Below are positions 9,403 through 18,728 of a stretch of 64,000 bases of DNA, one piece after another. The notes beneath the pieces were generated by a model that worked only from the letters and a program-made list of their open reading frames with translations, searched no databases and was not told the DNA's origin. Source of the stretch: Flavobacterium sp. 1355 (GTDB lineage Bacteria > Bacteroidota > Bacteroidia > Flavobacteriales > Flavobacteriaceae); the NCBI RefSeq assembly GCF_017833415.1, contig NZ_JAFICC010000006.1, positions 124,001 to 188,000 on the forward strand. Reading direction: 5' to 3'. Positions within the stretch are counted from its first letter, which is position 1. Every line of letters begins with the position of its first letter. The position numbers and the translations under genes are program-made.

Positions 9403-10764
9403 TTAATCTACCCATTTATAATATCTAGCCCCAATCAAAACAGGAATCTCTTTTTCAATTCGGTCTAAAACCCATTCGTTTTTCGGAGTTCTCACACTTT
9501 GTTTTTGTTCTTTTTTATGAAGACTTTCATAAGTATTGAAATCAATTTCTACGCTTTCTTCCAGATTTTCAAAAAGCTTTACATTTAACAAAGCCGATTT
9601 CCATTCTGTCTGAATTGTTCCTTCAAAAACTTTCGATTTCGATCCGCTTCCATAAGCTAAGAAACCAAATTTTGTTCCGGCGACTTCTTGCTTTGTATCA
9701 TAATAATGAGCCAAAGTAGATAATAGTCCCATAAAAATAGAACCCGTGTAAAGATTTCCAATTAAAGAAGAAGCTAATTCAGCAGACTGTAATTTCTCAG
9801 TTACAAATTTTTTGTATTCGTCTGATTTTCCAACTTCTTTAATTTTATTCTGATAATCTGCAGCTGCTATGTTATCGGTAATAATTTTATCAGAATGATC
9901 TAAAGCATAAATTTCTGATAACATTCTGCGTCCCTGAAAAGAATACGGCAAATGCATTATAATGCTGTTCCAGGTATTATATAAGGTTTCGGTAGTATTT
10001 TTTAATTTCTTGAATGAAAAGTAAGCATTACGCGTACGATCCATATAACATTGATTTGAATATTGACCGTCAAAAACCGGTTGATCTTTGTGTATTTCGA
10101 TTTCAGCTTCCAGATTGTCAAACCACGGATCGTTGTTTTCATTTTTCGTGATCGCTTCTTTCGAGATAGTTCTGTAAGGTTTGAAAAAGTCAAAAACACC
10201 TTTTGTGCTTGTTGCCCAATTTTCATCAAAAGCAATAATTCTCGGGTTTGAAGTTATGAGCATTGCCAAAGCTCCTGCGCCCTGCGTATATTCTCCGGTA
10301 GAATTTAAATCGTATTTTGCAAAATCGGTAGTGACAACAATTGCTTTTTTAGTCGGATTCAATCTTACAAAATCAATGCAGTTTTGCAAAGCATCTACAC
10401 CGCCGATGCAGGCAAAAGTAAAATCCACAACATCACATTCTGCCAAAGTATCTTCTCCGAATTTCTGTTCTATTAAACTAATCAGGTAAGAACTGATTGG
10501 TTTTGAACTGTCGATGCCGCTTTCGGTACCCACATATATTCGGCTTATTTCGTTTAGGTTAATTTTATTTTCAATCAAAAGTTTGGTTAACGCATTTGCT
10601 CCAAAAACCACTGCGTCCTGGTGAACGTCCGGCAAAGTCATTTTTAGTAATCCAAGACCTTTTTCTAATTTTTCTGGTTCAATATTTCTGGCATTCGCCA
10701 AAGTTTTTATGGGTAAGTGTATGTTTGCTACATCAAATGAGATAGCATCAATTCCTGTTTTCAT
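9403..10764 (-). CDS. mvaS: Hydroxymethylglutaryl-CoA synthase
   Basis: A 453-aa thiolase-fold enzyme that condenses acetyl-CoA with acetoacetyl-CoA in the mevalonate route to isoprenoids, the route used by many Flavobacteriia. The catalytic set is visible: Glu81 (VGTESGID), nucleophile Cys119 (FTFACIGGVDAL) and His271 (MHLPYSFQGRR). Length and start (MKTGIDAISFD) fit the family well. It is transcribed leftward alone; its 5' side faces the sdh promoter region. No other mevalonate genes are in the window. Confidence 0.92.
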   Translation of the reverse strand: MKTGIDAISFDVANIHLPIKTLANARNIEPEKLEKGLGLLKMTLPDVHQDAVVFGANALTKLLIENKINLNEISRIYVGTESGIDSSKPISSYLISLIEQKFGEDTLAECDVVDFTFACIGGVDALQNCIDFVRLNPTKKAIVVTTDFAKYDLNSTGEYTQGAGALAMLITSNPRIIAFDENWATSTKGVFDFFKPYRTISKEAITKNENNDPWFDNLEAEIEIHKDQPVFDGQYSNQCYMDRTRNAYFSFKKLKNTTETLYNTWNSIIMHLPYSFQGRRMLSEIYALDHSDKIITDNIAAADYQNKIKEVGKSDEYKKFVTEKLQSAELASSLIGNLYTGSIFMGLLSTLAHYYDTKQEVAGTKFGFLAYGSGSKSKVFEGTIQTEWKSALLNVKLFENLEESVEIDFNTYESLHKKEQKQSVRTPKNEWVLDRIEKEIPVLIGARYYKWVD

Positions 10765-11008
10765 TCTTAATTTTTTGAGCCGATAAAGGTAAAACTATGC
10801 GGCGGACTGACAATTTTTTAACCTTATAAAATTTCGGTTTAGAGCAACTTTTGAAGAAAATAAATTAAAACTTTACTTAAAATAATAATTTGATAAACAT
10901 TTAAGGTCAGAAGATCGAGGGAGAAATATGTGAATAACATCTTAAAAATAAGTAATTAAAAAATCCTATACCAAAATTATTTGATATTTAATGAAATTTA
11001 TAAGTAAA

Positions 11009-11024
11009 ACTACGTATACGTAGT
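11009..11024. promoter_or_regulatory. 16-bp palindrome upstream of the sdh promoter, possible operator
   Basis: ACTACGTATACGTAGT is a perfect palindrome with no spacer, centred about 65 bp upstream of the -7 element of the sdh promoter. Placement suits an activator dimer site. It is too compact to be a terminator and has no T run. The regulator is unknown. Confidence 0.45.
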
Positions 11025-11059
11025 CTATTTTAAAATCATTATAAATAACAACGAAATGG

Positions 11060-11090
11060 TTGTAGTTCTTTTGTAATTCAGTTACTTTTG
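11060..11090 (+). promoter_or_regulatory. Probable sdhCAB promoter
   Basis: TTG (11060-11062), a 20-bp gap, then TACTTTTG (11083-11090) matches the Bacteroidota -33/-7 consensus TTG...TAnnTTTG. It lies 33 bp ahead of the sdhC ATG, giving a short leader. Confidence 0.65.
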
Positions 11091-11122
11091 TCTAATTTTT
11101 AAATACAAACTACTTAACACTT

Positions 11123-11788
11123 ATGGCACAATCTGCACAGTTGAATGCTTCCATCTTAAAGAAAGTAGCTATGGCTCTTTCGGGAATATTCTTAATCACG
11201 TTTTTAGCGCTGCATGTTACCTTAAATTTCATTTCTATTCTAGGTGAAGATGCTTTTAACACAGCCTCTCACTTTATGGGTTACAATCCGCTGATACAAT
11301 ATGTAATGCAGCCAGTTTTGGCATTCGGTGTAATTTTCCACTTCGTAATGGGATTTGTACTGACAGCTCAAAACAGCGCGGCAAGACCAATTTCTTATGC
11401 GAAATACAATGGAGCAGCAAACGCTTCATGGAGTTCTAGAAATATGATTATTTCTGGATTGGTTATTTTAGCTTTCTTAGGATTGCATTTTTATGATTTC
11501 TGGTTTCCTGAGGTAAGCTATAAATATATTGCCGGAACTGCACCAGATGCTACTAGGTACTATGGAGAGTTAATTCACAAATTTCACAGCCCGGTTCGTA
11601 CAGGTTTATACTGTGTGTCTTTTGTCCTTTTAGGATTTCACTTATGGCATGGGTTTGCATCTTCTCTTCAGTCAATGGGAATGCACAACAAATATTCAAG
11701 ATTTTTGGCAAAAGTAGGTTACTGGTTTGCAGTTGTAGTACCAGCTGCTTTCATAATCATCGCATTATTTCATCATTTCAATAATTAA
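11123..11788 (+). CDS. sdhC: Succinate dehydrogenase cytochrome b subunit
   Basis: A 221-aa integral membrane protein with five predicted helices and several helix-embedded His residues ([38 protein letters not shown]). This fits the single-polypeptide diheme cytochrome b of B-type succinate:quinone oxidoreductases (Bacillus SdhC / Wolinella FrdC). It anchors SdhAB and passes electrons to menaquinone. First gene of the sdh operon, 11 bp before sdhA. Confidence 0.93.
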   Translation: MAQSAQLNASILKKVAMALSGIFLITFLALHVTLNFISILGEDAFNTASHFMGYNPLIQYVMQPVLAFGVIFHFVMGFVLTAQNSAARPISYAKYNGAANASWSSRNMIISGLVILAFLGLHFYDFWFPEVSYKYIAGTAPDATRYYGELIHKFHSPVRTGLYCVSFVLLGFHLWHGFASSLQSMGMHNKYSRFLAKVGYWFAVVVPAAFIIIALFHHFNN

Positions 11789-11799
11789 TATCAATTATA

Positions 11800-13800
11800 A
11801 TGGCATTAGATTCAAAAATTCCAAATGGTCCTATAGCGGATAAATGGACAAATTATAAAGATCATATTAATTTAGTAAACCCTGCTAACAAACGTAATTT
11901 AGATATTATTGTTGTTGGTACAGGTTTAGCCGGAGGTTCGGCTGCGGCTACTTTGGCAGAGTTAGGATATAACGTAAAAGCATTTTGCTTTCAGGATTCA
12001 CCTCGTCGTGCGCACTCTATTGCAGCGCAAGGGGGAATCAATGCAGCAAAAAATTATAAAGGAGACGGAGACTCCGTTTACAGATTGTTCTACGATACTG
12101 TAAAAGGGGGTGACTACCGTGCACGTGAGGCAAACGTTCACCGTTTAGCCGAAGTTTCTGCAAATATTATTGACCAGTGTGTGGCTCAAGGGGTGCCATT
12201 GGCTCGTGAATATGGAGGACTTCTGGATAACCGTTCTTTTGGAGGAACTTTGGTTTCCCGTACATTTTATGCACAAGGTCAAACCGGACAACAATTATTG
12301 TTAGGAGCTTATTCTGCAATGAACCGTCAGATTGGCCGTGGAAAAATCAAAATGTACAACCGTCACGAAATGCTGGATTTAGTAATCGTAAACGGAAAAG
12401 CGAGAGGTATTATCGCTCGTAACTTAATCACAGGAGAAATAGAAAGACATTCTGCTCACGCAGTAGTAATTGGTTCTGGAGGATACGGAAACGTATTTTT
12501 CCTTTCAACAAATGCTATGGGAAGTAACGCAACAGCAGCTTGGAAAATTCATAAAAAAGGAGCGTTTTTCGCAAATCCTTGTTATACACAAATTCACCCA
12601 ACATGTATTCCGGTTTCTGGAGATCACCAGTCAAAACTGACATTGATGTCTGAGTCGTTACGTAATGACGGTCGTATTTGGGTTCCTGCAAAATTAGAAG
12701 ATGCTCAGGCAATTCGTGAAGGAAAGAAAAAAGCAACCGATTTATCTGAAGCGGAAAGAGATTATTTCTTAGAAAGAAGATACCCTGCTTTTGGTAACTT
12801 AGTACCACGTGACGTTGCGTCCCGTGCTGCAAAAGAAAGATGTGATGCCGGATTTGGAGTTAATAAAACGGGAGAAGCAGTTTACTTAGATTTCGCAGCA
12901 GCAATCAAACGTTACGGAACTGAAGAAGCTTATGTAAAAGGTTTAGATGCTAATGATGCAGCTTTAGTAACTAAATTAGGAACTGCAATCGTAAAAAGTA
13001 AATACGGAAACTTATTCCAAATGTACTTGAAAATCGTTGACGAGGATCCTTATGTAACACCAATGATGATTTACCCTGCAGTTCACTATACAATGGGTGG
13101 AACATGGGTTGATTATAACTTAATGACAACAATTCCGGGATGTTTCTCAATCGGAGAATCTAACTTCTCTGATCACGGAGCAAACAGACTTGGAGCTTCT
13201 GCCTTGATGCAAGGTTTAGCTGATGGATATTTTGTTCTTCCTTATACTATTGGAGATTATTTGGCTCCGGATATTAAAATGGGACCAATTTCTACAGATT
13301 TGCCAGAATTCGTTGAAGCTGAGAAAAATGTAAAAGATCAAATCGATAGATTTATCAATAATAACGGTAAACATTCTGTAGATTATTTCCACAAAAAACT
13401 TGGAAAAATCATGTGGGATAAAGTAGGTATGGCTCGTAATGCTAAAGGTTTAACCGAAGCTATCGAAGAAATTGCCGCTTTACGTGAAGAGTTTTATAAA
13501 GATGTAAAAGTTCCTGGAAGCGCGAACGAATTTAATCAGGAATTAGAAAAAGCAACCCGTGTTGCCGATTTCTTAGAATTAGGGGAATTGTTTGCGAAAG
13601 ATGCTTTACACCGTAACGAATCTTGTGGAGGTCACTTCCGTGAGGAATACCAGACAGAAGAAGGAGAAGCACTTCGTGATGATGAAAACTTTGCATACGT
13701 TGCCGCCTGGGAATACAAAGGAAAACCAAGTGACGCCGTATTACACAAAGAACCTCTTATTTACGAAAACATTAAATTAGTTCAAAGAAGTTATAAATAA
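11800..13800 (+). CDS. sdhA: Succinate dehydrogenase/fumarate reductase flavoprotein subunit
   Basis: 666 aa, the long form usual for B-type enzymes. A Rossmann FAD motif is seen at [13 protein letters not shown] (38-50). The His for covalent FAD attachment is His72 in [13 protein letters not shown]. Dicarboxylate-site segments follow ([18 protein letters not shown]), and the C-terminal domain contains [13 protein letters not shown]. It oxidises succinate to fumarate in the TCA cycle on the cytoplasmic face. The operon partner sdhB is displaced about 440 bp downstream by an intervening four-helix-bundle gene. Confidence 0.96.
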   Translation: MALDSKIPNGPIADKWTNYKDHINLVNPANKRNLDIIVVGTGLAGGSAAATLAELGYNVKAFCFQDSPRRAHSIAAQGGINAAKNYKGDGDSVYRLFYDTVKGGDYRAREANVHRLAEVSANIIDQCVAQGVPLAREYGGLLDNRSFGGTLVSRTFYAQGQTGQQLLLGAYSAMNRQIGRGKIKMYNRHEMLDLVIVNGKARGIIARNLITGEIERHSAHAVVIGSGGYGNVFFLSTNAMGSNATAAWKIHKKGAFFANPCYTQIHPTCIPVSGDHQSKLTLMSESLRNDGRIWVPAKLEDAQAIREGKKKATDLSEAERDYFLERRYPAFGNLVPRDVASRAAKERCDAGFGVNKTGEAVYLDFAAAIKRYGTEEAYVKGLDANDAALVTKLGTAIVKSKYGNLFQMYLKIVDEDPYVTPMMIYPAVHYTMGGTWVDYNLMTTIPGCFSIGESNFSDHGANRLGASALMQGLADGYFVLPYTIGDYLAPDIKMGPISTDLPEFVEAEKNVKDQIDRFINNNGKHSVDYFHKKLGKIMWDKVGMARNAKGLTEAIEEIAALREEFYKDVKVPGSANEFNQELEKATRVADFLELGELFAKDALHRNESCGGHFREEYQTEEGEALRDDENFAYVAAWEYKGKPSDAVLHKEPLIYENIKLVQRSYK

Positions 13801-13804
13801 AAAA

Positions 13805-13826
13805 GTTAAGAGTTAAGGGTTATGAG
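13805..13826. repeat. Left inverted repeat around the four-helix-bundle gene
   Basis: GTTAAGAGTTAAGGGTTATG contains a 12-bp core (GTTAAGAGTTAA, 13805-13816) found inverted at 14211-14222 on the other side of the gene. The ATG of the four-helix-bundle gene (13822) lies inside this repeat. The core is also seen at 46281-46291 and 46303-46313. Confidence 0.7.
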
Positions 13827-14196
13827 TTTAAAGTCGTTCGAAGATTTAGAGTGTTGGAAAGCAGCACGTGAATTAAGAATCTTTGTTTCTCAGAATGTTC
13901 TTCCGAAATTTCCAATTGACGAAAAATATGCCTTAACCAGTCAGCTTAAACGATCTTCTAGATCTGTTAGTGATAATATTGCCGAAGGATTTGGAAGATA
14001 TCATTATCAAGAAAATATTCAATTCTGCAGAATTGCCCGAGGTTCATTAACCGAATCCTTAAATCAGGTAATCACTGCTTTAGATGAGAATTATATTGAA
14101 GAAGATTTGTTGCAAAAATTTAGAGAAAGGTTTGAAAGAACCAAAGCAATATTAAATGGATATATAAATTATTTAGCTAGGACTAAAATGGAGTAG
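13822..14196 (+). CDS. Four-helix-bundle protein (S23 / 23S rRNA intervening-sequence family)
   Basis: A 124-aa helical protein with the family pattern: FEDLECWKAARELR at the N-terminus, then LTSQLKRSSRSVSDNIAEGFGR, then FCRIARGSLTES. These are the hallmarks of the S23/IVP four-helix-bundle family, first seen as ORFs in 23S rRNA intervening sequences and related to the Avd accessory protein of diversity-generating retroelements. Family members form basic oligomers thought to bind nucleic acid; no cellular function is established for stand-alone copies. It sits between sdhA and sdhB in the same direction and is bounded by an inverted repeat, so it looks like an insertion. No reverse transcriptase is nearby. 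Confidence 0.88.
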   Translation: MSLKSFEDLECWKAARELRIFVSQNVLPKFPIDEKYALTSQLKRSSRSVSDNIAEGFGRYHYQENIQFCRIARGSLTESLNQVITALDENYIEEDLLQKFRERFERTKAILNGYINYLARTKME

Positions 14197-14210
14197 TAAC
14201 CCTATGACGT

Positions 14211-14236
14211 TTAACTCTTAACTTATAACCCATAAC
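14211..14236. repeat. Right inverted repeat around the four-helix-bundle gene
   Basis: TTAACTCTTAAC (14211-14222) is the exact reverse complement of the left core. It is followed by TTATAACCCATAAC, which partly mirrors the GGGTTATGAG part of the left repeat. It ends 6 bp before the sdhB ATG. Confidence 0.7.
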
Positions 14237-14242
14237 AAAATT

Positions 14243-14989
14243 ATGAAACTTACATTAAAAATATGGCGTCAAAAAAACGCACAAGATAAAGGAGGGATTG
14301 TAGAATATCCTATTGATGGTATCGAACCAGATATGTCTTTCCTTGAAATGCTTGATGTTCTTAACGAACAATTAATCAACAAAGGAGAAGAGCCGGTAGC
14401 ATTTGACCACGATTGCCGTGAGGGAATCTGCGGAATGTGTTCATTATTCATCAACGGAGAAGCACACGGACCAGATAGAGGTGTTACAACTTGTCAGTTA
14501 CACATGCGTATGTTTAAAGATGGAGATACGATTTTTATCGAGCCATTTAGAGCAAAAGCTTTCCCTGTAATCAAAGATTTAGTTGTTGACAGAAGCTCAT
14601 TTGACAGAATCCAGCATGCAGGAGGATTCATCTCTGTAAATACTTCAGGAAATACAATTGACGCAAACACAATTCCAGTTCCAAAAGACGATGCAGATAA
14701 ATCATTTGATGCTGCGGCTTGTATTGGTTGCGGAGCTTGTGTTGCAACTTGCAAAAACTCTTCGGCAATGTTATTCGTTGCTGCAAAAGTTTCTCAATAT
14801 GCATTATTACCACAGGGTAGAGTTGAAGCAACTGACCGTGTTTTAAACATGGTTCACCAAATGGATTTGGAAGGTTTTGGTAACTGTACAAATACAGGTG
14901 CTTGTGAAGTTGAATGTCCTAAAGGAATTTCTCTTGAAAATATCGCACGTATGAACCGTGAATATTTGGCAGCAAGTTTAAAAGGATAA
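14243..14989 (+). CDS. sdhB: Succinate dehydrogenase/fumarate reductase iron-sulfur subunit
   Basis: 248 aa with all three Fe-S cluster motifs. The 2Fe-2S ligands are Cys58, Cys63, Cys66 and Cys84 (CREGICGMC...TTC). The second set is Cys160, 163, 166 and 170 ([11 protein letters not shown]), and the third Cys215, 221 and 225 with CPKG. It carries electrons from SdhA to the cytochrome b. The sdh operon ends here with a terminator. The insertion upstream leaves the start intact, 6 bp after the right repeat; translation must restart after a 440-bp interruption. Confidence 0.96.
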   Translation: MKLTLKIWRQKNAQDKGGIVEYPIDGIEPDMSFLEMLDVLNEQLINKGEEPVAFDHDCREGICGMCSLFINGEAHGPDRGVTTCQLHMRMFKDGDTIFIEPFRAKAFPVIKDLVVDRSSFDRIQHAGGFISVNTSGNTIDANTIPVPKDDADKSFDAAACIGCGACVATCKNSSAMLFVAAKVSQYALLPQGRVEATDRVLNMVHQMDLEGFGNCTNTGACEVECPKGISLENIARMNREYLAASLKG

Positions 14990-15010
14990 TTATAATCCTC
15001 TTATATATTA

Positions 15011-15042
15011 AAAAACGCATTCATTGAGTTGAATGCGTTTTT
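15011..15042 (+). terminator. Terminator of the sdh operon
   Basis: AAAAACGCATTC / GAATGCGTTTTT stem (15011-15022, 15031-15042; A15023-T15030 can add a pair) with T run. Strong intrinsic terminator. Confidence 0.9.
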
Positions 15043-15304
15043 TTGCTTTATCTCAGCTTTTCAAAAACAATCGATATAAGATAATAAATTTTAATATAAA
15101 ATTTATTTATGCGTTTTTCAATTTTGCTATAAAATAATTTATAACACAATGCAGGAAATATTTGGTAATCATTTGAAAAACAAGTATTTTTTAAAACATG
15201 AATCGAAAAAGTTCTGAAAGGTTCTAAAATCACTGTGAAAAGAAAATATTGATGTTTTTTTAGAGTATACATGATTTGTTTCGGTGAAATAATAATGAAA
15301 TGTT

Positions 15305-15312
15305 TATTTTTG
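15305..15312 (+). promoter_or_regulatory. Probable -7 element for the DeoR-family regulator
   Basis: TATTTTTG matches TAnnTTTG, 20 bp ahead of the ATG at 15333. A TTTG at 15275-15278 is a possible -33 element, though the 26-bp gap is longer than usual. Confidence 0.45.
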
Positions 15313-15332
15313 TAAGTACTAAATGAATTGGC

Positions 15333-16103
15333 ATGAGTACTGAAAATGAAGTTTTAAATTATAGCAAGGAAGAGCGTAAAAATCATATTCTAAAAGAAAT
15401 CAATCTGCATACACGTGTAAGTTTTGAAACTCTTTCGGCTAAACTTGGCGTTTCAGAAGATACTGTCCGTCGGGACATAAATGAACTTGATGCAGAATCT
15501 CTTATAATAAAAGTAAAGGGTGGTGCTATGACCAAGGGATATCATTATTCATCCTCTAATCAAACATATGCCGTCGAAGCAAAACAGGTTATTGCACAAA
15601 AGGCCGTAAGTCTTCTTCATGACGGAATGGTTATTATTGTTGATGGAGGTACTACAATCAGAGAGTTTATCCGATTAATACCAAATGATTTAAATCTTAC
15701 CGTTTTTACGATTACAGCCTTGTCTGCCGTCCAGCTTTTGGATAAACCAAACATTAAAACGATTATGATTGGAGGCAGTATTTCTTCTTATAGTCAAATG
15801 TGTGTCAGTGGCGAAGTATTTCATCAATTAGCAAATATTAAAGCAGATCTTTTAGTATTAGGTACAAATGCCCTGGATGTAGACGAGGGTTATTCAGATT
15901 CTGACTGGGAAACAGTGCAGGTAAAAAAGGCCATGATTCAGGCTGCCAGAAAAACCTCGATTTTAACTATTTCTGAAAAACTGAATACTGTTTTAAAAAT
16001 GAAAATTGCTGATCTTTCAGAGATTGATTATATAATTACGGAACTGAGTCCGGATAGTAAAGAATTAGAGCCGTATAGAAAGTCAGATTTGGTTCTTATT
16101 TAA
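15333..16103 (+). CDS. DeoR/GlpR-family transcriptional regulator
   Basis: 256 aa. The N-terminal winged helix-turn-helix reads ERKNHILKEI...FETLSAKLGVSEDTVRRDIN (about residues 12-55), the classic DeoR pattern, followed by VKGGAM. The C-terminal sugar-phosphate sensor domain has GTTIREF, IGGSIS and the DGGTT loop of the ISOCOT fold. Family members usually repress sugar catabolism genes in response to a phosphosugar. The only downstream neighbour is an amidase 32 bp away, which does not identify a sugar target, so the regulon is unknown. Confidence 0.9.
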   Translation: MSTENEVLNYSKEERKNHILKEINLHTRVSFETLSAKLGVSEDTVRRDINELDAESLIIKVKGGAMTKGYHYSSSNQTYAVEAKQVIAQKAVSLLHDGMVIIVDGGTTIREFIRLIPNDLNLTVFTITALSAVQLLDKPNIKTIMIGGSISSYSQMCVSGEVFHQLANIKADLLVLGTNALDVDEGYSDSDWETVQVKKAMIQAARKTSILTISEKLNTVLKMKIADLSEIDYIITELSPDSKELEPYRKSDLVLI

Positions 16104-16135
16104 GCAGTTTTATTGTCTAATATAATTTTTCAAAC

Positions 16136-16903
16136 ATGAAAATTGCCTTAATGCAATCCGATCTGCAATGGGAAAGCCCTTCAGCCAACAGAAATAATTT
16201 TGAGTCTAAAATCAATACGATAATTGACGGCGTTGAGATAATTGTTCTTCCTGAAATGTTTTCTACCGGTTTTACGATGAATGCTCCAGCTGTAGCCGAA
16301 ACAATGCAGGGCGAAACTGTTAATTGGATGAAATCATTGGCAAAGCAAAGAAATTGCGCCATAACAGGCAGTTTGATTATTATCGAAAACAATCAATACT
16401 ATAATAGGATGTTATTTGTTTTTCCTGACGGAGAAATTAAACATTATAATAAGAGGCATTTGTTTTCATTGGCAGGCGAAAATAAGTTTTACAGCAGCGG
16501 AACTGAAAAAGTAATTGTAGAATACTTAGGCTGGAAAATCTGTCTGCAAATTTGTTATGATTTAAGATTTCCGGTTTTTGCAAGAAATGTCGAAAATTAT
16601 GATTTGCTTTTGTATGTGGCCAATTGGCCTAAAGTCCGAACAAATGCTTGGGACGCATTGCTCAAAGCGCGTGCGATAGAAAACCTTAGCTATGTTGTTG
16701 GTGTAAACAGAATTGGACAGGATATTCATAATTACGAACATACAGGTCACTCTCAGGTTGTAGATTTTTTAGGAAATTACATTCTTGAACCACAAGAAAC
16801 AGCTGGTGTTTTTGTGGTTGAACTGGATAAAAGTATAATGTTGGAAACCAGAAAAAAACTGGATTTCTTAAGTGATAAAGATAATTTTGAAATTAAGATC
16901 TAG
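16136..16903 (+). CDS. Nitrilase-superfamily amidase (omega-amidase/YafV-like)
   Basis: 255 aa with the C-N hydrolase triad: Glu40 (VLPEMFSTGF), Lys106 (YNKRHLF) and Cys140 (LQICYDLRFP). The MFSTGFTM and RHLFSLAGE segments are typical of the omega-amidase/YafV subgroup, which hydrolyses alpha-ketoglutaramate or alpha-ketosuccinamate and is part of metabolite repair/methionine salvage. It lies 32 bp downstream of the DeoR regulator, probably cotranscribed. Its stop overlaps by four bases the convergent lipoprotein gene. Confidence 0.88.
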   Translation: MKIALMQSDLQWESPSANRNNFESKINTIIDGVEIIVLPEMFSTGFTMNAPAVAETMQGETVNWMKSLAKQRNCAITGSLIIIENNQYYNRMLFVFPDGEIKHYNKRHLFSLAGENKFYSSGTEKVIVEYLGWKICLQICYDLRFPVFARNVENYDLLLYVANWPKVRTNAWDALLKARAIENLSYVVGVNRIGQDIHNYEHTGHSQVVDFLGNYILEPQETAGVFVVELDKSIMLETRKKLDFLSDKDNFEIKI

Positions 16904-18588
16904 AAAGCTTTCCGCTTTTTTTCCTCTTCTTTTTTCTTTTTATCTTCTCTCTTTTTTTCTACTTCGGGACTAAAAGGAATGCTTAAGTCTACGGTTTCAT
17001 TACGATCCCAATTAGCTCGCACATCATATTCTTCCTGATAATAGAATACTTCCTCCGCATATGTTTTATTTAAAAAGCTTCCTGTATCGTACAATTTGTT
17101 TTTGTTGTCATCGTATACAACACGAATTGTAAATGATTCCGGCTGTACCAGATTAAACTCAATAGTAGTTTTTCCTTCAGAATAAGCACTCGCAAGAACC
17201 TGGTCTCCTTTTTTATTGGTTAACTCAATAATAATCGGAAAACGTTTAACATTTTTTAAATTCAAAACTAAATTTCCATAATCAGCCAATTCTTTGGTGG
17301 TTAACTTGTACGATAAAGTATCGTTTGTCTTTTCGTAAAAATCAGTTAAAGCGCCCGGGAAAAATGTAATATTATATTTCTCAGACGGTTCTTTCTTAAA
17401 ATCAACATACAGTTTCTGATCAAATTCATCATATTCTGTAGTATACTCAACAGCAGCAGAATCTTTATTGATCAATCTGATCTTAGATTTGTCAAATTTC
17501 ACCAATGGAGTTTCGGTATCTAATGTGAATCGATCCCTAAAATTTATAATGCCATTCTGAACAGCTTTTATGTTTAAAGTGTCTTTTTTCTGGTCTTTGA
17601 CTCTAAGAGTAAATTTCTTGCTGTAATTATCTTTGTTAACTTCAATAGACAATGAATCAGATTTTAAAGGTTTATACCAAATCTGGAGCGAATCTTTCTT
17701 AGGAAACTGCGTTACAATTGTTTCTAATACTTCATTATTGTTTTTAAGGACAATCTTTGGCAAAGAATTTTTAAAATTCTGTTTTCCTTCATACGGAAGA
17801 AGTAATCTGTTTCCTGAAGCCTGAATTGGCTTGAAAGTCTTTAGCGGAAGCGTTTCCTTAAAAAGTTCCAGTTCATAAACAGTATCCGATGGAACGGTTA
17901 TGTAATTTTTTAGAAACCCAATCTTGTCATCTTTAGGATTAAATTTATTGTTGCTCCCTTTGTCTTTTAAGGCAATCATAAGATACTTTCCGGCTTTTAA
18001 ATTTTCAAATTTAAAAGTTCTCATACTATCCAGTGTATTGGTAATATATCTTGGATTTTCTTTATAAATCATAGAGTCCTTAAACTTATCATTTACTTCA
18101 TAAAGCATTACAGATACAAAATTATCTACATTTTTTTCATAAGCATCTTTTATTTTTCCGTTAAGTGTAAGAGAGTCAATGTATGATCCGGTAGAAAAAA
18201 TATATTTGAACTGATTTAGCGCATTTCCTTCATTATTGTCTGTAATACTTTGGCCAAAATTAAAACTGTACGTTGTGTTAGGCTGCAAGGTATCTTTAAT
18301 CTGAATCTTTATAAATTTACTGACATTTGTAGGTGTTATCAACGGCTCATATTTCATTGGAGGCGAAATAATAAGCTGTTTGTTGATGTTTTTAAGTTTT
18401 ACATATTCATCAAAATACAAAGTAATTTCATTTCCTTTAAAATCAGTACTTAAGTTTTTTGGAGTACTTGATATTAAAACCGGAGCCAATGTGTCTTTTA
18501 ATCCTCCGGTAATGCTGCCTCTTTTGGCACATCCAAACATTAAGAATACCAGTAAAAATGAAATATATTTGAAGTTGTTTTTCAACAT
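16900..18588 (-). CDS. Ig-like domain lipoprotein
   Basis: 562 aa. Signal peptide with lipobox (VFLMFGC, Cys19), so a lipid-anchored envelope protein. A bacterial Ig-like (SbsA/Big_5) domain follows at about residues 33-133: PVLISSTPKNLST...ITLYFDEYVKL...NTTYSFNFG...FSTG. Beta-rich repeats continue, and the C-terminus is a Lys/Glu charged tail. Such proteins are common in Bacteroidota; function unknown. Convergent and overlapping at its 3' end with the amidase. Confidence 0.82.
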   Translation of the reverse strand: MLKNNFKYISFLLVFLMFGCAKRGSITGGLKDTLAPVLISSTPKNLSTDFKGNEITLYFDEYVKLKNINKQLIISPPMKYEPLITPTNVSKFIKIQIKDTLQPNTTYSFNFGQSITDNNEGNALNQFKYIFSTGSYIDSLTLNGKIKDAYEKNVDNFVSVMLYEVNDKFKDSMIYKENPRYITNTLDSMRTFKFENLKAGKYLMIALKDKGSNNKFNPKDDKIGFLKNYITVPSDTVYELELFKETLPLKTFKPIQASGNRLLLPYEGKQNFKNSLPKIVLKNNNEVLETIVTQFPKKDSLQIWYKPLKSDSLSIEVNKDNYSKKFTLRVKDQKKDTLNIKAVQNGIINFRDRFTLDTETPLVKFDKSKIRLINKDSAAVEYTTEYDEFDQKLYVDFKKEPSEKYNITFFPGALTDFYEKTNDTLSYKLTTKELADYGNLVLNLKNVKRFPIIIELTNKKGDQVLASAYSEGKTTIEFNLVQPESFTIRVVYDDNKNKLYDTGSFLNKTYAEEVFYYQEEYDVRANWDRNETVDLSIPFSPEVEKKREDKKKKEEEKKRKAF

Positions 18589-18728
18589 AACAGTTTTGAA
18601 TTTGATTGCACAAAATAACGATTATATTTGCTTTAATTGAAATTTTTTATCCATTTATTAGGATTTTAGAATTACGGATAAATGCTTTTTCAATTTTGAA
18701 TCCATCCTTTTGATATAATTTCTTATTT

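Larger units (their letters stand above)
10765..11122. other. Divergent intergenic region between mvaS and sdhC
   Basis: 358 bp without a gene. It is AT-rich and holds a 16-bp perfect palindrome (11009-11024) and a good Bacteroidota promoter (11060-11090) for sdhC. A promoter for mvaS is expected near its start but I could not place one with confidence. Confidence 0.6.
14990..15332. other. Intergenic region sdhB-deoR
   Basis: 343 bp. It holds the sdh terminator (15011-15042) and a -7 element just ahead of the DeoR gene (15305-15312). The AT-rich stretch between about 15045 and 15300 shows no convincing gene or further signal. Confidence 0.6.

Noticed and set aside
12515..12832. Antisense ORF inside sdhA
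   Set aside because: Shadow of a highly conserved coding frame; composition reflects codon bias of the sense strand.
13822..14196. Four-helix-bundle gene as part of a diversity-generating retroelement
   Set aside because: No reverse transcriptase, variable repeat or template repeat is in the window.
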